A stretch of 64,000 bases of DNA. Source: Candidatus Phycorickettsia trachydisci. GTDB taxonomy: Bacteria > Pseudomonadota > Alphaproteobacteria > Rickettsiales > Rickettsiaceae. Below, one piece after another: positions 19,579 to 28,865 of this stretch. The stretch spans positions 372,001 through 436,000 of the forward strand of contig NZ_CP027845.1 in NCBI RefSeq assembly GCF_003015145.1. Direction: 5' to 3'. The translations under genes were made by a program, and so were the position numbers. Every line of letters starts with the position of its first letter. Position 1 is the first letter of the stretch. Below the pieces are notes generated by a model. That model had not been told where the DNA came from. It saw only the letters and a program-made list of their open reading frames with translations, and searched no databases.

Positions 19579-20064
19579 ATGGAAAAGTTTATTTTTAACG
19601 AAGAGAATGCTAATTTAGCAAAGCAAATTTTGACTAAATATCCACCTGCACGTAAAAAAAGTGCTATTCTTCCTTTATTGCACCTAGCCCAAAAACAAAA
19701 TAATGGTTGGCTATCTACACCAGCGTTGGAACATGTTGGAGACTATTTAGAGCTGCCTTATGTTAAAGTGTATGAAATTGGAAGCTTTTATAGCATGTTT
19801 AACTTAAATCCAATTGGCAAGTATCACATCCAAGTATGTGGAACAACTCCTTGTATGCTTTGTGGTTCAAAAGAAATAGTTTCAACCTTAGAAAAAACTT
19901 TAGGGATCTCCATGGGGCAGGTGAGTAATGATGGTAAATTTAGCTTAGTTGAAGTTGAATGTGTTGGTGGATGTATCAAAGCTCCAGTGATTCAGATCAA
20001 TGAGGAGCAATACGAAAATATCACTCCGGCTCAAGTAGAAGAGATAATTCATAAGCTTAAGTGA
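19579..20064 (+). CDS. nuoE: NADH-quinone oxidoreductase subunit E
   Basis: 161 aa. The 24-kDa subunit carries the N1a [2Fe-2S] cluster; the ligand pattern CGTTPCMLCGS and CVGGC is present (two Cys in the first motif plus two in the second). It works with NuoF in NADH oxidation. Three bases separate it from nuoD. nuoF does not follow; a surface-protein gene does. Confidence 0.97.
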   Translation: MEKFIFNEENANLAKQILTKYPPARKKSAILPLLHLAQKQNNGWLSTPALEHVGDYLELPYVKVYEIGSFYSMFNLNPIGKYHIQVCGTTPCMLCGSKEIVSTLEKTLGISMGQVSNDGKFSLVEVECVGGCIKAPVIQINEEQYENITPAQVEEIIHKLK

Positions 20065-20191
20065 TATTTTTGTCACAGTAAGATGAAAAACTAAAAAAGA
20101 GGGTATAAGACAAAGTACTTTTTATATATTATATACATACTCAAATACTAAGTTTTGAAGAATTATTAACTAAATTTTATAGTAGTCATAT

Positions 20192-20866
20192 ATGATAAAA
20201 ATGCAAAAAAAAATTTTAGGTTTTTTAGTAGTAACTACGGCTTTTTCTGCATCAGCTGAATCTGCAAAAGAAGGAAATTTCTATTTTAGTGGCGCTGTAG
20301 GTGCTTTTTTGCAAGAAAAAGCTGCAATGTTATTTATGGAATCTAATGAGCAAGGGACCTCTAAAAAACCAGCTGCAGCTTTAGAAATGGGCTTAGGATT
20401 AGGATACTATGCTACAGAAAACCTTAGGATAGAGGCTAACTTTGCTAAACCATTTTCAAATAAAAGTAAAGTAATAATCAAGTTTCCAATTGATGGTGAT
20501 ATACTTGATGCCACATATCATATTAAAACATTTGTAAATTCTTTGCAAATTAAAGGTTATTATGACCTGTTTAAACTATCAGATTTGACTAGAATATACG
20601 TTGGTGCCGGTATAGGTTTATCTAATGTTACGGGTAAGATGAAAAACATTGAAGATAATAAAATTGTAAAATTCAAAACAAGGTATAATTTTGCTTATGT
20701 TTTAGGGTTGGGGGCTAACTTCGAAGTTACTAACAATACTAAATTAGGTTTAGAATATAACTATAGCTATCACGGTAAAGCGGTTAAAAAAGAAACAACG
20801 GGGCCTGGATATAAAACTTTAGTTAGAGGACACAGCGTCTTAGCAAAGATAACTCTAGATATATAA
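20192..20866 (+). CDS. Outer-membrane beta-barrel protein (OmpA/opacity-like fold)
   Basis: 224 aa. Signal peptide MQKKILGFLVVTTAFSASAES, then eight or so amphipathic strands: NFYFSGAVGAFLQEK, AALEMGLGLGYYATENLRIEANFAKP, LTRIYVGAGIGLSNVTG, YNFAYVLGLGANFEV and NTKLGLEYNYSYHG. The end is SVLAKITLDI. This resembles the small eight-stranded surface barrels of Rickettsiales (surface antigen/Msp4-like families), but a firm family name needs a profile search. A terminator follows at 20883. Probably an independent transcription unit. Confidence 0.8.
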   Translation: MIKMQKKILGFLVVTTAFSASAESAKEGNFYFSGAVGAFLQEKAAMLFMESNEQGTSKKPAAALEMGLGLGYYATENLRIEANFAKPFSNKSKVIIKFPIDGDILDATYHIKTFVNSLQIKGYYDLFKLSDLTRIYVGAGIGLSNVTGKMKNIEDNKIVKFKTRYNFAYVLGLGANFEVTNNTKLGLEYNYSYHGKAVKKETTGPGYKTLVRGHSVLAKITLDI

Positions 20867-20882
20867 AATCAAATACCTATAG

Positions 20883-20916
20883 AGTCAATCAAAGATAAAA
20901 ATTTGATTGACTTTTG
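20883..20916 (+). terminator. Rho-independent terminator
   Basis: Arms AGTCAATCAAA (20883-20893) and TTTGATTGACT (20902-20912) form a perfect 11-bp stem, followed by TTTTG, 16 bases after the beta-barrel stop codon. Confidence 0.75.
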
Positions 20917-21077
20917 TAGTTTCTAATTTAACAAAATTGTTAAACTTAATAATTGTCATGTTGTATATATACCTTGTTTAATAAAATTATAATTTGAATT
21001 AATGTTTTAAAAGGCTGTATTTTATATATTTGTTATCATATTAAAAGTATTTTTAGTTAATCAAGTGGGTAAATAAA

Positions 21078-21359
21078 ATGGCTGGAGAAAAACAAGGTGG
21101 ATCTACAGGTGTCATCCAGGGGATATTCAATAGGTTTTGGGGAAGCGCTGGTGCAGATCAAAGAGAGCAAGCAAGACGTGATCAAGCAGAAAAAGCCATA
21201 GCCGCTTTTGTTGCTAAACGTGTAAATGATAAAAAACAGATTAACGAAGCTAAGAAAATTTTAGCTAATAAAAAAGCTGAAAAGGATAAGACTCATGCAG
21301 AACAACTAGTTTCCGATAGGAGAGTAGAAGAAAAAAGAAGACGGGGTGGTCGAATCTGA
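21078..21359 (+). CDS. Small charged hypothetical protein
   Basis: 93 aa with a Gly-rich N-terminus (MAGEKQGGSTGVIQGIFNRF), then a continuous helical, Lys/Arg/Glu/Ala-rich segment and a basic end (EKRRRGGRI). No signal peptide or membrane segment. It is flanked by a 212-base spacer upstream, and a GTGGG precedes the ATG. I do not recognise a family. The coherent amino-acid pattern favours a real gene; a small secreted or nucleic-acid-binding protein are both possible. Confidence 0.5.
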   Translation: MAGEKQGGSTGVIQGIFNRFWGSAGADQREQARRDQAEKAIAAFVAKRVNDKKQINEAKKILANKKAEKDKTHAEQLVSDRRVEEKRRRGGRI

Positions 21360-21436
21360 TACATAATTATTTAAATCTCTTAGGTATTTATTCCTCTACG
21401 CAAGCGGCGGGATTTTGTATTTTAGCTGTCATGAAC

Positions 21437-22177
21437 TTAATTATAACTCACTTTTATTAAATATAATCCCCATGCAGGAGAGGTGGGACCGGCTGCACTG
21501 CGGGATTTTGCTTCTAGGATTTCTCTAATAGTTTCGGGCTCAATTTGATTTCTTCCGACTAATAACAAAGTACCAACAATGTTGCGAACCATATGATGCA
21601 GAAAGGAATTAGCACTGGCATATATAAATATCTTATCTTCAGTTTGTTTAATATCTAGTTTTGTTAGATGTTTAATAGGACTACGAGATCTGCATTCTGA
21701 TGAACGAAAAGAAGAAAAATCATGATGTCCGATTAAAAATTTGGCTCCCTCTTGCATCCTCTTCACATCCAATTTTTGCGGTATCCAAAGTGCTTTGTAT
21801 TTATCTAAGGTAATTGGAGCAGGGCGGTTTATGATAATGTATTGATAATGTCTATGTGTGGCCAGAGCTCTTGAATGAAATTCCCTTGGAATTTTTTCTA
21901 CTTTAAGCAAAGATATTTCTTCATCTTGCAAATAAAAATTGATGCCTCTAAAAATTCTCTCAATTTCATACTCTTTGGGTAGATCAAAATGAGCTACTTG
22001 ACCTAAAGCATGAACCCCCGTATCTGTTCTGCTTGATCCTATAACGTTGATTTGTTTTTCGGAGAATTTAAACAAAGCATCTTCTAACTTACCTTGTATT
22101 GTATTAGGAGATGCTTGTTTTTGCCAGCCTTGATAGTTTGTACCACAATATTCTATTAAGGCTTTGTATCTTGGCAT
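21437..22177 (-). CDS. truA: tRNA pseudouridine(38-40) synthase TruA
   Basis: 246 aa. It modifies uridines 38-40 in the tRNA anticodon arm. The N-terminal YKALIEYCGTNYQGWQKQ and the catalytic-Asp motif SSRTDTGVHALGQVAHFD are intact, as is FLHHMVRNIVGTLLLVG. The start codon overlaps the ftsH stop by one base (TAATG), so the two are translationally coupled. Last gene of the tilS-ftsH-truA run. Confidence 0.97.
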   Translation of the reverse strand: MPRYKALIEYCGTNYQGWQKQASPNTIQGKLEDALFKFSEKQINVIGSSRTDTGVHALGQVAHFDLPKEYEIERIFRGINFYLQDEEISLLKVEKIPREFHSRALATHRHYQYIIINRPAPITLDKYKALWIPQKLDVKRMQEGAKFLIGHHDFSSFRSSECRSRSPIKHLTKLDIKQTEDKIFIYASANSFLHHMVRNIVGTLLLVGRNQIEPETIREILEAKSRSAAGPTSPAWGLYLIKVSYN

Positions 22178-24060
22178 TAAGCTGGTGAAGGTTCAATTTT
22201 AGGAGATTTGCGTATTTTTTTAGGTTTAGTTTCCTCCTTTTCTTTAGCAGACTTAGCTTCTGTATTAGTATCACCATTGAAAACTAAATTTCTTACTTCT
22301 TCTCCTGTTAAAGTCTCTGATTCTAGCAATTTAGATGCCAGTAAATGCAGCGATTTAACATTTTCTGTTAGGATTTGCTTTGCTCTTTGATAGCCTGAGT
22401 TTACTAAACCCTTAATCTCTTCATCTATGATTTGTAGCATATATTCTGAAGGATGAATAATTCCTTTGTGGCCCGTTGTATATGCATCTTCACTATCGCT
22501 ATGCAGTACAGGACCAACTTTTTCACTCATGCCCCATTGCATTACCATTGATTTTGCAATAGAAGTTGCATACTTAATGTCACTTGATGCTCCTGATGTG
22601 ATCTTATCGGCACCAAAAATGATTTCTTCGGCAACCCTTCCACCCATTGCAACAGCGAGGTCAGAATTAGCCTTATTCTTTTTCATGTGAACTTCATCTT
22701 GCTCTGGAAGCATACTAACAAGACCTAAAGCATTACCTCTTGGCACAATCGTAACTTTATGGATAGGGTGTGATGCACCTGCGAATAAGTTTACGATCGC
22801 GTGGCCTGCTTCATGATAAGCTGTGATTTGCTTATCTTCCTCAGATAAAATCATGGATTTACGCTCTGGACCCATTATAACCTTATCTTTTGCTTGCTCT
22901 AGGTCTGCGGTATCAACTTCTTTTTTATGCTTTCTTGCAGCAAGCAATGCTGATTCATTTACTAAATTAGATAGCTCTGCTCCAGAAAATCCAGGTGTTC
23001 CCTTTGCAATAGATCTAATATCTAAGTTGGAACTATATCTGATCTTTTTAAGATGAACTTTAAGAATTTGCTCTCTACCGTTTATATCAGGATTAGATAC
23101 CATTATCCTTCTGTCAAATCTTCCGGGTCTTAATAACGCATGATCTAATACGTCTGGTCTGTTTGTTGCTGCTATAATAATAACGCCATCATTTGACTCA
23201 AACCCATCCATTTCGACGAGCATTTGGTTGAGAGTTTGCTCTCTCTCATCATTACCGCCTCCTAGACCTATTCCTCTATGACGTCCTACTGCGTCAATCT
23301 CATCTATAAATATGATGCATGGGGCATTTCTTTTACCTTGTTCGAACATATCGCGGACTCTACTTGCTCCAACACCAACAAACATTTCAACAAAATCTGA
23401 GCCTGAAATACTGAAAAAAGGTACGTTTGCTTCTCCCGCTATAGCTCTTGCAAGAAGTGTTTTACCAGTTCCTGGAGGACCAATTAAAAGACATCCCTTT
23501 GGAATTCTTCCTCCTAATCTTTGAAATCTCGATGGATCTCTTAAAAAGTCTACAATCTCAGTTAGCTCCTCTTTAGCTTCATCAATCCCTGCAACATCTT
23601 TAAATGTAACCTTAGATCTATCTGACATCAATTTTGCTTTAGACCTACCAAAGCCCATGGCTCTTCCACCCCCTGATTGCATTTGTCTCATAAAAAACAC
23701 CCAAACACCTATGAGCAAGAGCATAGGGAACCATGATATAAAAATGCTAAATAAGGAGTTCATTTTTGTATCTGGTGGGACGATTTCAAAATTGACATTA
23801 TTTTCGTGAAGTTTTTGAGCAACATTGTACTCTCCTACGTATGTTTCGAACGGTACGCCATCTGTAAGGCGTCCTTCAATGTTACGTCCTTGGATCTTAG
23901 CTGAAACAACTTGCTTATCTTCTACCTTATTTAAAAATTCCGACATTGAAAGTTTCACAGTTCCTTCAGACCAATTGTGCATTTGAGAAAGATTCAAGAA
24001 AAGCACTATAGCAACAACTATTGCCCCCCAGATTAAAAGATTTTTAGTTTGATTATTCAT
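22177..24060 (-). CDS. ftsH: ATP-dependent zinc metalloprotease FtsH
   Basis: 627 aa. Two N-terminal membrane segments (about 8-24 and 103-124) flank a periplasmic domain. The AAA module has Walker A GPPGTGKT (194-201), Walker B IIFIDEID and the SRH region; the protease has HEAGH as zinc site. It degrades membrane and regulatory proteins. tilS lies upstream by 19 bases and truA overlaps its end; tilS-ftsH linkage is typical of Rickettsiales. The C-terminal 40 residues are a Lys/Glu-rich tail. Confidence 0.98.
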   Translation of the reverse strand: MNNQTKNLLIWGAIVVAIVLFLNLSQMHNWSEGTVKLSMSEFLNKVEDKQVVSAKIQGRNIEGRLTDGVPFETYVGEYNVAQKLHENNVNFEIVPPDTKMNSLFSIFISWFPMLLLIGVWVFFMRQMQSGGGRAMGFGRSKAKLMSDRSKVTFKDVAGIDEAKEELTEIVDFLRDPSRFQRLGGRIPKGCLLIGPPGTGKTLLARAIAGEANVPFFSISGSDFVEMFVGVGASRVRDMFEQGKRNAPCIIFIDEIDAVGRHRGIGLGGGNDEREQTLNQMLVEMDGFESNDGVIIIAATNRPDVLDHALLRPGRFDRRIMVSNPDINGREQILKVHLKKIRYSSNLDIRSIAKGTPGFSGAELSNLVNESALLAARKHKKEVDTADLEQAKDKVIMGPERKSMILSEEDKQITAYHEAGHAIVNLFAGASHPIHKVTIVPRGNALGLVSMLPEQDEVHMKKNKANSDLAVAMGGRVAEEIIFGADKITSGASSDIKYATSIAKSMVMQWGMSEKVGPVLHSDSEDAYTTGHKGIIHPSEYMLQIIDEEIKGLVNSGYQRAKQILTENVKSLHLLASKLLESETLTGEEVRNLVFNGDTNTEAKSAKEKEETKPKKIRKSPKIEPSPA

Positions 24061-24079
24061 AACAATTTCAGCTTTCGTA

Positions 24080-25366
24080 TTAATACTCTAGGTGCAACAC
24101 TTTTGAAAAGTGTTGAGGGTTAAAAGAGCAGTTTATTTTCGTGATACTCAGATCATAATAATTTATAGTAGGTATCGCTATAACTTTTTCAAGGGTTTTT
24201 ACCACAGGGAGGGTAAATAAAATTCTTTTTTTATATTTTGAGACAAAATTAGCTATCTCTAAATTTATTTTATTTTTAACCTCTCTGTAAATATTTTCAT
24301 CAAAGCGGCTAACAAGTAAGTTTTGATAGTGTGTATGAAAGATAAACCTATTGTCCCAAAATAAACCATTATAAAGTTTTAGATCACCACTAATAATACT
24401 ACACCATTCTTTGAAAATTACCAAGCTTTTAAGGTGAGGGATTATTATACACTTGTTTAGAGTATGAGTTTGATTAGTTTGAAATACAAAATCATCTATT
24501 ACCTGTTTTATCTGGATGGCTCTGGGAGGCTTAGACTCTCCGCTGATAATAGTTAATAGGTAAGCTAAAATGTGAATTTGAATTTCAGTCTTATAATTTC
24601 TAAATTTATCTTGAATAATTGCGTAACCAGCCTTGTGAATAGTAACGCTTTCACAAAAACTTTTTACAACCTCTGATTGTATTAATGATGCGGTACTTTC
24701 TAAGTGACTTATCGATTCTGCTGCTCTTTCTTGAAAATTATCACCAAAATTTTCTAGGTTAAACCTAATCTGATTGCGAAAATATTTGTTTTGAAAATTG
24801 GTAATGTCTTGAATATGAGGGGTATTTGAAGATTCTAAAACATCTTGGCATTCTTTTTTCGTAAAGTTGAAAAGAGGTCTGCAAATCCTTACGTTGTTTA
24901 AGAACATTACTTTACTTTCAATGAGTCCAAATATACCGCTGCTTCTTGAGAGCTTAATAAAAAAATTCTCGACCTTATCTTCAAGATGATGAGCAACAAA
25001 AAGGTGTAATATATCATTTTGCTTGCAATAATCCGTTAATATTTTATAACGAGCTTCTCTTGCCTGAGATTGAACATTAGAAGTAATTTCGCCATGCTTC
25101 CATTCGAGTATTTCATGCTTAATTCTTATCTGAGCACAAATATCGCCTACTTTTTTTGCATCTTTTGCAGAGGTTTTTTGTAGATTATGATTTACTGTTA
25201 AAGCTACTAAATTACCACCAAATTCCCCCAGCCATTTGGCAGTTAGTATTGTTAAGGCCATTGAATCAATTCCTCCAGATAAAGCAACGGCAATTTTAGT
25301 TTGTTTTTCAAAAGGATTGAAATAAGCAATATTTTCGCAAAATTTTTTATAACTTTTTATGTTCAT
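24080..25366 (-). CDS. tilS: tRNA(Ile)-lysidine synthase TilS
   Basis: 428 aa. The PP-loop SGGIDS (residues 30-35) follows KIAVAL and marks the N-type ATP pyrophosphatase domain; the HHLEDKVENFFIKLSRSSG segment is the conserved substrate-side motif. It converts cytidine 34 of the CAU-anticodon tRNA-Ile to lysidine so that AUA is read as isoleucine. The C-terminal half is divergent. It is divergent from the tmRNA gene and upstream of ftsH. Confidence 0.95.
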   Translation of the reverse strand: MNIKSYKKFCENIAYFNPFEKQTKIAVALSGGIDSMALTILTAKWLGEFGGNLVALTVNHNLQKTSAKDAKKVGDICAQIRIKHEILEWKHGEITSNVQSQAREARYKILTDYCKQNDILHLFVAHHLEDKVENFFIKLSRSSGIFGLIESKVMFLNNVRICRPLFNFTKKECQDVLESSNTPHIQDITNFQNKYFRNQIRFNLENFGDNFQERAAESISHLESTASLIQSEVVKSFCESVTIHKAGYAIIQDKFRNYKTEIQIHILAYLLTIISGESKPPRAIQIKQVIDDFVFQTNQTHTLNKCIIIPHLKSLVIFKEWCSIISGDLKLYNGLFWDNRFIFHTHYQNLLVSRFDENIYREVKNKINLEIANFVSKYKKRILFTLPVVKTLEKVIAIPTINYYDLSITKINCSFNPQHFSKVLHLEY

Positions 25367-25371
25367 GTGCT

Positions 25372-25400
25372 TTGGAATTTTTCTGAATCTCTAGTATAAT
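25372..25400 (+). promoter_or_regulatory. Sigma-70-like promoter of the tmRNA gene
   Basis: TTGGAA (25372-25377), a 17-base spacer and TATAAT (25395-25400) precede the tmRNA acceptor piece. Transcription would start near 25407. Confidence 0.6.
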
Positions 25401-25406
25401 ATAATT

Positions 25407-25700
25407 GCTAGCATTATTGCTAGATATGGCAATAAACTTTATTCGAAATAGAAGTTGCGGACTCGGGGGCGGAACCCGGCACCTCCACCATTGACGGGGG
25501 TGAGTTAGCTTCGACGTGGCTTAATAAAGGTCTAATTTTGCTCGGGATGATTCTCCGTATGATGGATCATAAAAGTAAATGCAAACTCATTTGCAAAAAA
25601 TCGTCAATCTTATGATTACGGTTATGCTGCTGCGGCTTAGTTCCGCACGCTAGCAGGCGGTTTGGGGTTTTCCGGGCAACAGAAAAGCCCCTTATCATGT
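25407..25700 (+). ncRNA. ssrA: Circularly permuted (two-piece) tmRNA
   Basis: Rescues stalled ribosomes. The order is permuted as in other alphaproteobacteria: the acceptor piece comes first, ending CACCTCC-A-CCA at 25490, then only five bases (25491-25495), then the coding piece starting GGGGGTG at 25496. These two heptamers pair as the acceptor stem with one G-U. CTTTATT (25435-25441) can pair with AATAAAG downstream of GCTTCGACG. The tag frame runs from GCA at 25581 to TAG at 25638-25640 and reads ANSFAKNRQSYDYGYAAAA. A stem GGGGTTTTC / GAAAAGCCCC (one bulge) near 25664-25691 marks a pseudoknot region. Both outer ends are estimates. Confidence 0.9.
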
Positions 25701-25739
25701 TTTGCGGAATGTTTCAATAACACTTCTAACTTCAAGGTG

Positions 25740-26138
25740 ATGAATATGTTGGCAGCCAAAGGAAGATATTATAGAAAGTTACACGACAAAGTTTTGAAAA
25801 TAGATATCTTAAGTAGCACTCCAATACTTAATGCCAAATTATTAAAACAGCAAGATGAAAAGCTCTATTTAAGACAAATAGAAGAAATAAAAGATTACTT
25901 ATCTAGCCAAATCAATAAGGGTGATGGCGTTGCTTGGGCTCTATACTATGTTGCGCATGAGGAAAAATTAAAGCAAATTCCTGAATTAAGTGATCGAAAT
26001 AGAATTAAAGATTTTTTGGAAACTCATACAGATCGTCCAAATAGTGACGATATTAAATATTTTAGCCCTCAAGCCATTTATTATGCTGAGGTTTTGGGAT
26101 TAGAAAAGGGCATAGAAGAACATAAAGGCTTTCCCTAG
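25740..26138 (+). pseudogene. N-terminal part of a frameshift-split gene
   Basis: About 132 residues, helical and charged, no recognised family. I start at the ATGs at 25740/25746; AAGGTG lies six bases before the second. Upstream in-frame sequence belongs to the tmRNA. The frame ends HKGF-P-stop at 26138. The +1 frame is open from 26116 through this stop and runs without a break into the next coding segment (26215-26880). The natural reading is one protein of about 380 aa with a shift near TTT-CCC-TAG (26130-26138). It could be a disabled gene, a sequencing error, or +1 frameshifting at CCC-U before a stop codon. Confidence 0.6.
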
Positions 26139-26880
26139 CTTCAATGATCCAAATATCTCAGTTCCCCTCCCCATAATACTTAAAGATAATTATAAAAAAG
26201 ATTATCTAGAGGAATTGAAAAGTTCTATGGAAGAGTGGAGTCTAAAATATAGCGAATTAGAAGAGTATATACATCATCTTACTGCGGCAAGTAAAGATTT
26301 ATTGTCTGATGTCACTAATCATCTTAGGAAGTACGGATTAACAGAAAAAGTTTCAGAAGTAGCTGAAGAAATAGTAAATAAGATGATTTTATTAAATTCA
26401 GCTACTTGGAGGTACAATTGTTACGGTTGGAGTTTTGGTTGTATTGATAACGTGAATTTTGACTTAGCAGATGGACAATTTGCGGATCAGATCCTGCTAT
26501 CTAGAAAAGAAGAAAGATTTAAAATTAATACTGATCCAACTATGTATACTTTTTTTGCTATCTTTGAAAGTAAATTAGTTGAAAATAATTTTTCGATTCG
26601 TGATGAAGGAAATATTGTAATATACTCTAATCCGGATAAACAAATGACGCATTCTGCTAGGTATGTTAAAACTCTTGGATGGTATCATTATGAGGAAGAG
26701 TTATATAAAGATTGGTATGATCGAGATAGGGGGTGTGTGAGCTTTGATGAAACAGGCAAAATTTGTATCATAGAAAGTTATACTTCTAAGTTAGGTTCGG
26801 GTCACCTTGTAGCTCATGGGTTAGAAGATATTGTGCCTTTATATGGCTCAGTAGATGGATTTTTTGACTTAGCTTTATAA
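26116..26880 (+). pseudogene. C-terminal part of the frameshift-split gene; cysteine-peptidase-like domain
   Basis: The +1 frame is open from 26116; read alone it could start only at a TTG (26215) or an ATG (26227) without a good ribosome site. Counting from 26215, it has N-C69-Y-G-W, then NIVIYSNPDKQMTHSARYVK with H146, then TSKLGSGHLVAHGLEDIVPLYG. The order Cys, TH-x-AR, W/T-SKLG, H, YG resembles a small bacterial family (DUF7689-like, NlpC/P60-type layout). I give this from pattern memory, not a search. Residues before 60 are helical. A secreted hydrolase or toxin-like domain is possible; function is not established. Confidence 0.55.
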
Positions 26881-26934
26881 AATAATTTTAAATTTATTTT
26901 CACAACAAAACCTTTAAAAAGCACTGTCTTGCTT

Positions 26935-26974
26935 AATTGCAATTTTTCTAATCTATCCTTTAAAAATTGCAATT
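26935..26974 (+). terminator. 13-bp AT-rich hairpin downstream of the split gene
   Basis: Arms AATTGCAATTTTT (26935-26947) and AAAAATTGCAATT (26962-26974) pair perfectly around a 14-base loop. It lies between the split gene and the promoter at 26973 and overlaps that promoter's -35, so it may also act as a regulatory palindrome. Confidence 0.5.
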
Positions 26975-27002
26975 GAAATAAAATTCTAAAGAATTGTATA
27001 AT
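26973..27002 (+). promoter_or_regulatory. Sigma-70-like promoter
   Basis: TTGAAA (26973-26978), an 18-base spacer and a consensus TATAAT (26997-27002). It would give a leader of about 80 bases for the gene at 27090. Confidence 0.6.
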
Positions 27003-27089
27003 ATCAAAAGAGGTAAGAAAGATATTAGTTTAGAAGGTTAGGTGGAAAAATTGTAAAAATATTAATACAAAATTAAGAAGGTAAGTATT

Positions 27090-27671
27090 ATGACAACAAA
27101 AGACGAATTTCAAGTAGATACTCAAATAGTACAAGGGGAGTCTCAAGCGATGATAAAAGATTTAAATGAGCTTGACCAATTAGCAAAGGGAATGGAAGGT
27201 TTGTTGGCGGGAATAAGTGCAGATAGTTATTGTAGAACAGAATTTGAGTCAAGAGAGGTGCCCACGCGTAACGTTGCAAGCCATCTTATGGGCCAACATT
27301 CTAAGCAGATAACGGTAGGTGTAGAAAAATTAGATAAAGAAAGATTGAATAAGGACATTGGTACTGCAAGAGATATTACGCACAACTTTAAAGAAATTAT
27401 TAAGAGTTTGACATCTCAACATAGTGGGTCAAATAGTTTAGATAAAAATGAAGAAAAAATACTAAGTAAATTACAAGAAATATTAGATGGAAATAAACTG
27501 TTTAAAGGCTTGTGTGATGAGACTATGCAAAGATATTTAGATCAAACAAGCGAGAAAATAGGATATGTAATGGGTTTGGTTCAAGGAGATGCTGCAACTG
27601 AAGCTTTAAGTGAAATGGAAGATGATTTTGTAATGCCACCTGTTGGGCAGGATGGAAATTTTTCATCTTAA
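27090..27671 (+). CDS. Hypothetical soluble helical protein
   Basis: 193 aa, acidic, with no signal peptide or membrane segment; AGAAGG lies eight bases before the ATG. Predicted all-helical from the heptad-like spacing (DLNELDQLAKGMEGLLAGI, KNEEKILSKLQEILDGNKLF). The acidic, Met/Pro-containing end (MEDDFVMPPVGQDGNFSS) is disordered. I recognise no domain. It is a single-gene unit with its own good promoter, in a spot between a split accessory gene and rnhA. A small secreted effector or structural protein are possible; no function is claimed. Confidence 0.6.
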   Translation: MTTKDEFQVDTQIVQGESQAMIKDLNELDQLAKGMEGLLAGISADSYCRTEFESREVPTRNVASHLMGQHSKQITVGVEKLDKERLNKDIGTARDITHNFKEIIKSLTSQHSGSNSLDKNEEKILSKLQEILDGNKLFKGLCDETMQRYLDQTSEKIGYVMGLVQGDAATEALSEMEDDFVMPPVGQDGNFSS

Positions 27672-27791
27672 GTAAGTTGTAATAATTAGTATCAAATCTG
27701 GAAAGATAGAACTTATTTAAGTATAATTTTTGATTAGTGCCCAACTATTTTTATGATATTTTTAGATACTTAAAGTCACTAATGGTCCGTT

Positions 27792-28262
27792 ATGTCAATA
27801 TCTAAAGAAATCATATTAATATACTCAGATGGTGCATGTGCTGGTAATCCTGGTCCAGGAGGGTGGGGTGCCTGCATCATCAAAAATAATGAAGTGCAGG
27901 AAATTTTTGGTAGTAATCCTCAAACTACAAATAATAGGATGGAGTTGCAAGGTGCAATTGAGGGATTAAAAAGTTTAGATTTGCCATCAACTGTTGAGTT
28001 ATATACGGATAGCCAGTATTTGCGTTTAGGTATAACGCAATGGATAAAAAATTGGATGCAAAATGGATGGAAAACTGCAAATAAAGGGCCAGTAAAAAAT
28101 GTGGATTTATGGCAGGAGTTAATAAAGTTATGTGATTTTCATAATATTTCATGGCATTGGGTTAAGGGTCACAGTAAAGATAAGTTTAATACTTTGGCCG
28201 ATAAATTAGCTGTGAAGGGACGTAATCAGGCTAGCAAAGACCTTATGCAAAACGCTCAGTAG
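27792..28262 (+). CDS. rnhA: Ribonuclease HI
   Basis: 156 aa, normal length. It cleaves RNA in RNA-DNA hybrids (primer removal, R-loops). The catalytic acids are present in context: YSDGACAGNPGPGGWG (first Asp), NNRMELQGAIEGL (Glu), ELYTDSQYL (second Asp) and KFNTLADKLA (third Asp). The WHWVKGHSKD basic/His loop is intact. Single gene between an unknown and mlaD. Confidence 0.97.
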   Translation: MSISKEIILIYSDGACAGNPGPGGWGACIIKNNEVQEIFGSNPQTTNNRMELQGAIEGLKSLDLPSTVELYTDSQYLRLGITQWIKNWMQNGWKTANKGPVKNVDLWQELIKLCDFHNISWHWVKGHSKDKFNTLADKLAVKGRNQASKDLMQNAQ

Positions 28263-28383
28263 ATTGTATAAATATACCAAAATATTCATAAAGTGCTTAT
28301 CTTTTGAAATTCTTGTATTTTTTTATCTAATTTTAGTTTAATATAGGAGTTTCAGGATAAAAAAAGTTAATACTTCACATTTT

Positions 28384-28851
28384 ATGAGAAAAAGTGTACT
28401 AGACGTTTTAGTAGGTTTAGCAGTAATTATTGTTGCAACTATATTTGTAGCATTTGTTTACCATAACTCTGTTAGTAACTATCAATCACAACGTGAAACT
28501 TACAAAATAAAGGTAAAGTTTCAAGATATAATGGGCATTATTGAAGGTAGTGATGTGACTATTGCTGGCATTAAAGTAGGTAATGTATCAAAAGTCAGAT
28601 TAGATCCTGATACTTATGAAGCTTTAGTGTTCTTAGAGATTAGTCAGAAAGTAAAAATTCCGGTTGATTCTAAGGCTTCTATTATTACTTCTGGTCTCGT
28701 GGGGAATAAATTAATTTCCGTAGATCCTGGTCCTAGTGAAACATTTATGAAAGATGGAGATCAGTTTTTATATTCAACCTCTACTTTAAGTTTAGAGGCT
28801 TTGATTGGAAAATTTATATATTCAATGGGTAATAAATCATCTACCCAATAA
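28384..28851 (+). CDS. mlaD: MCE-family lipid-transport protein MlaD
   Basis: 155 aa. One N-terminal membrane anchor (about 8-27) is followed by a single MCE domain (YKIKVKFQDIMGIIEGSDVTIAGIKVGNVSKVRLDPDTY), the periplasmic hexameric substrate-binding component of the Mla system that moves phospholipids between inner and outer membranes. mlaE and mlaF are not adjacent here. tlc follows after 14 bases, so it heads an apparent run of genes to fumC and the NUDIX gene. Confidence 0.92.
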   Translation: MRKSVLDVLVGLAVIIVATIFVAFVYHNSVSNYQSQRETYKIKVKFQDIMGIIEGSDVTIAGIKVGNVSKVRLDPDTYEALVFLEISQKVKIPVDSKASIITSGLVGNKLISVDPGPSETFMKDGDQFLYSTSTLSLEALIGKFIYSMGNKSSTQ

Positions 28852-28865
28852 ATTACAATTTATAA

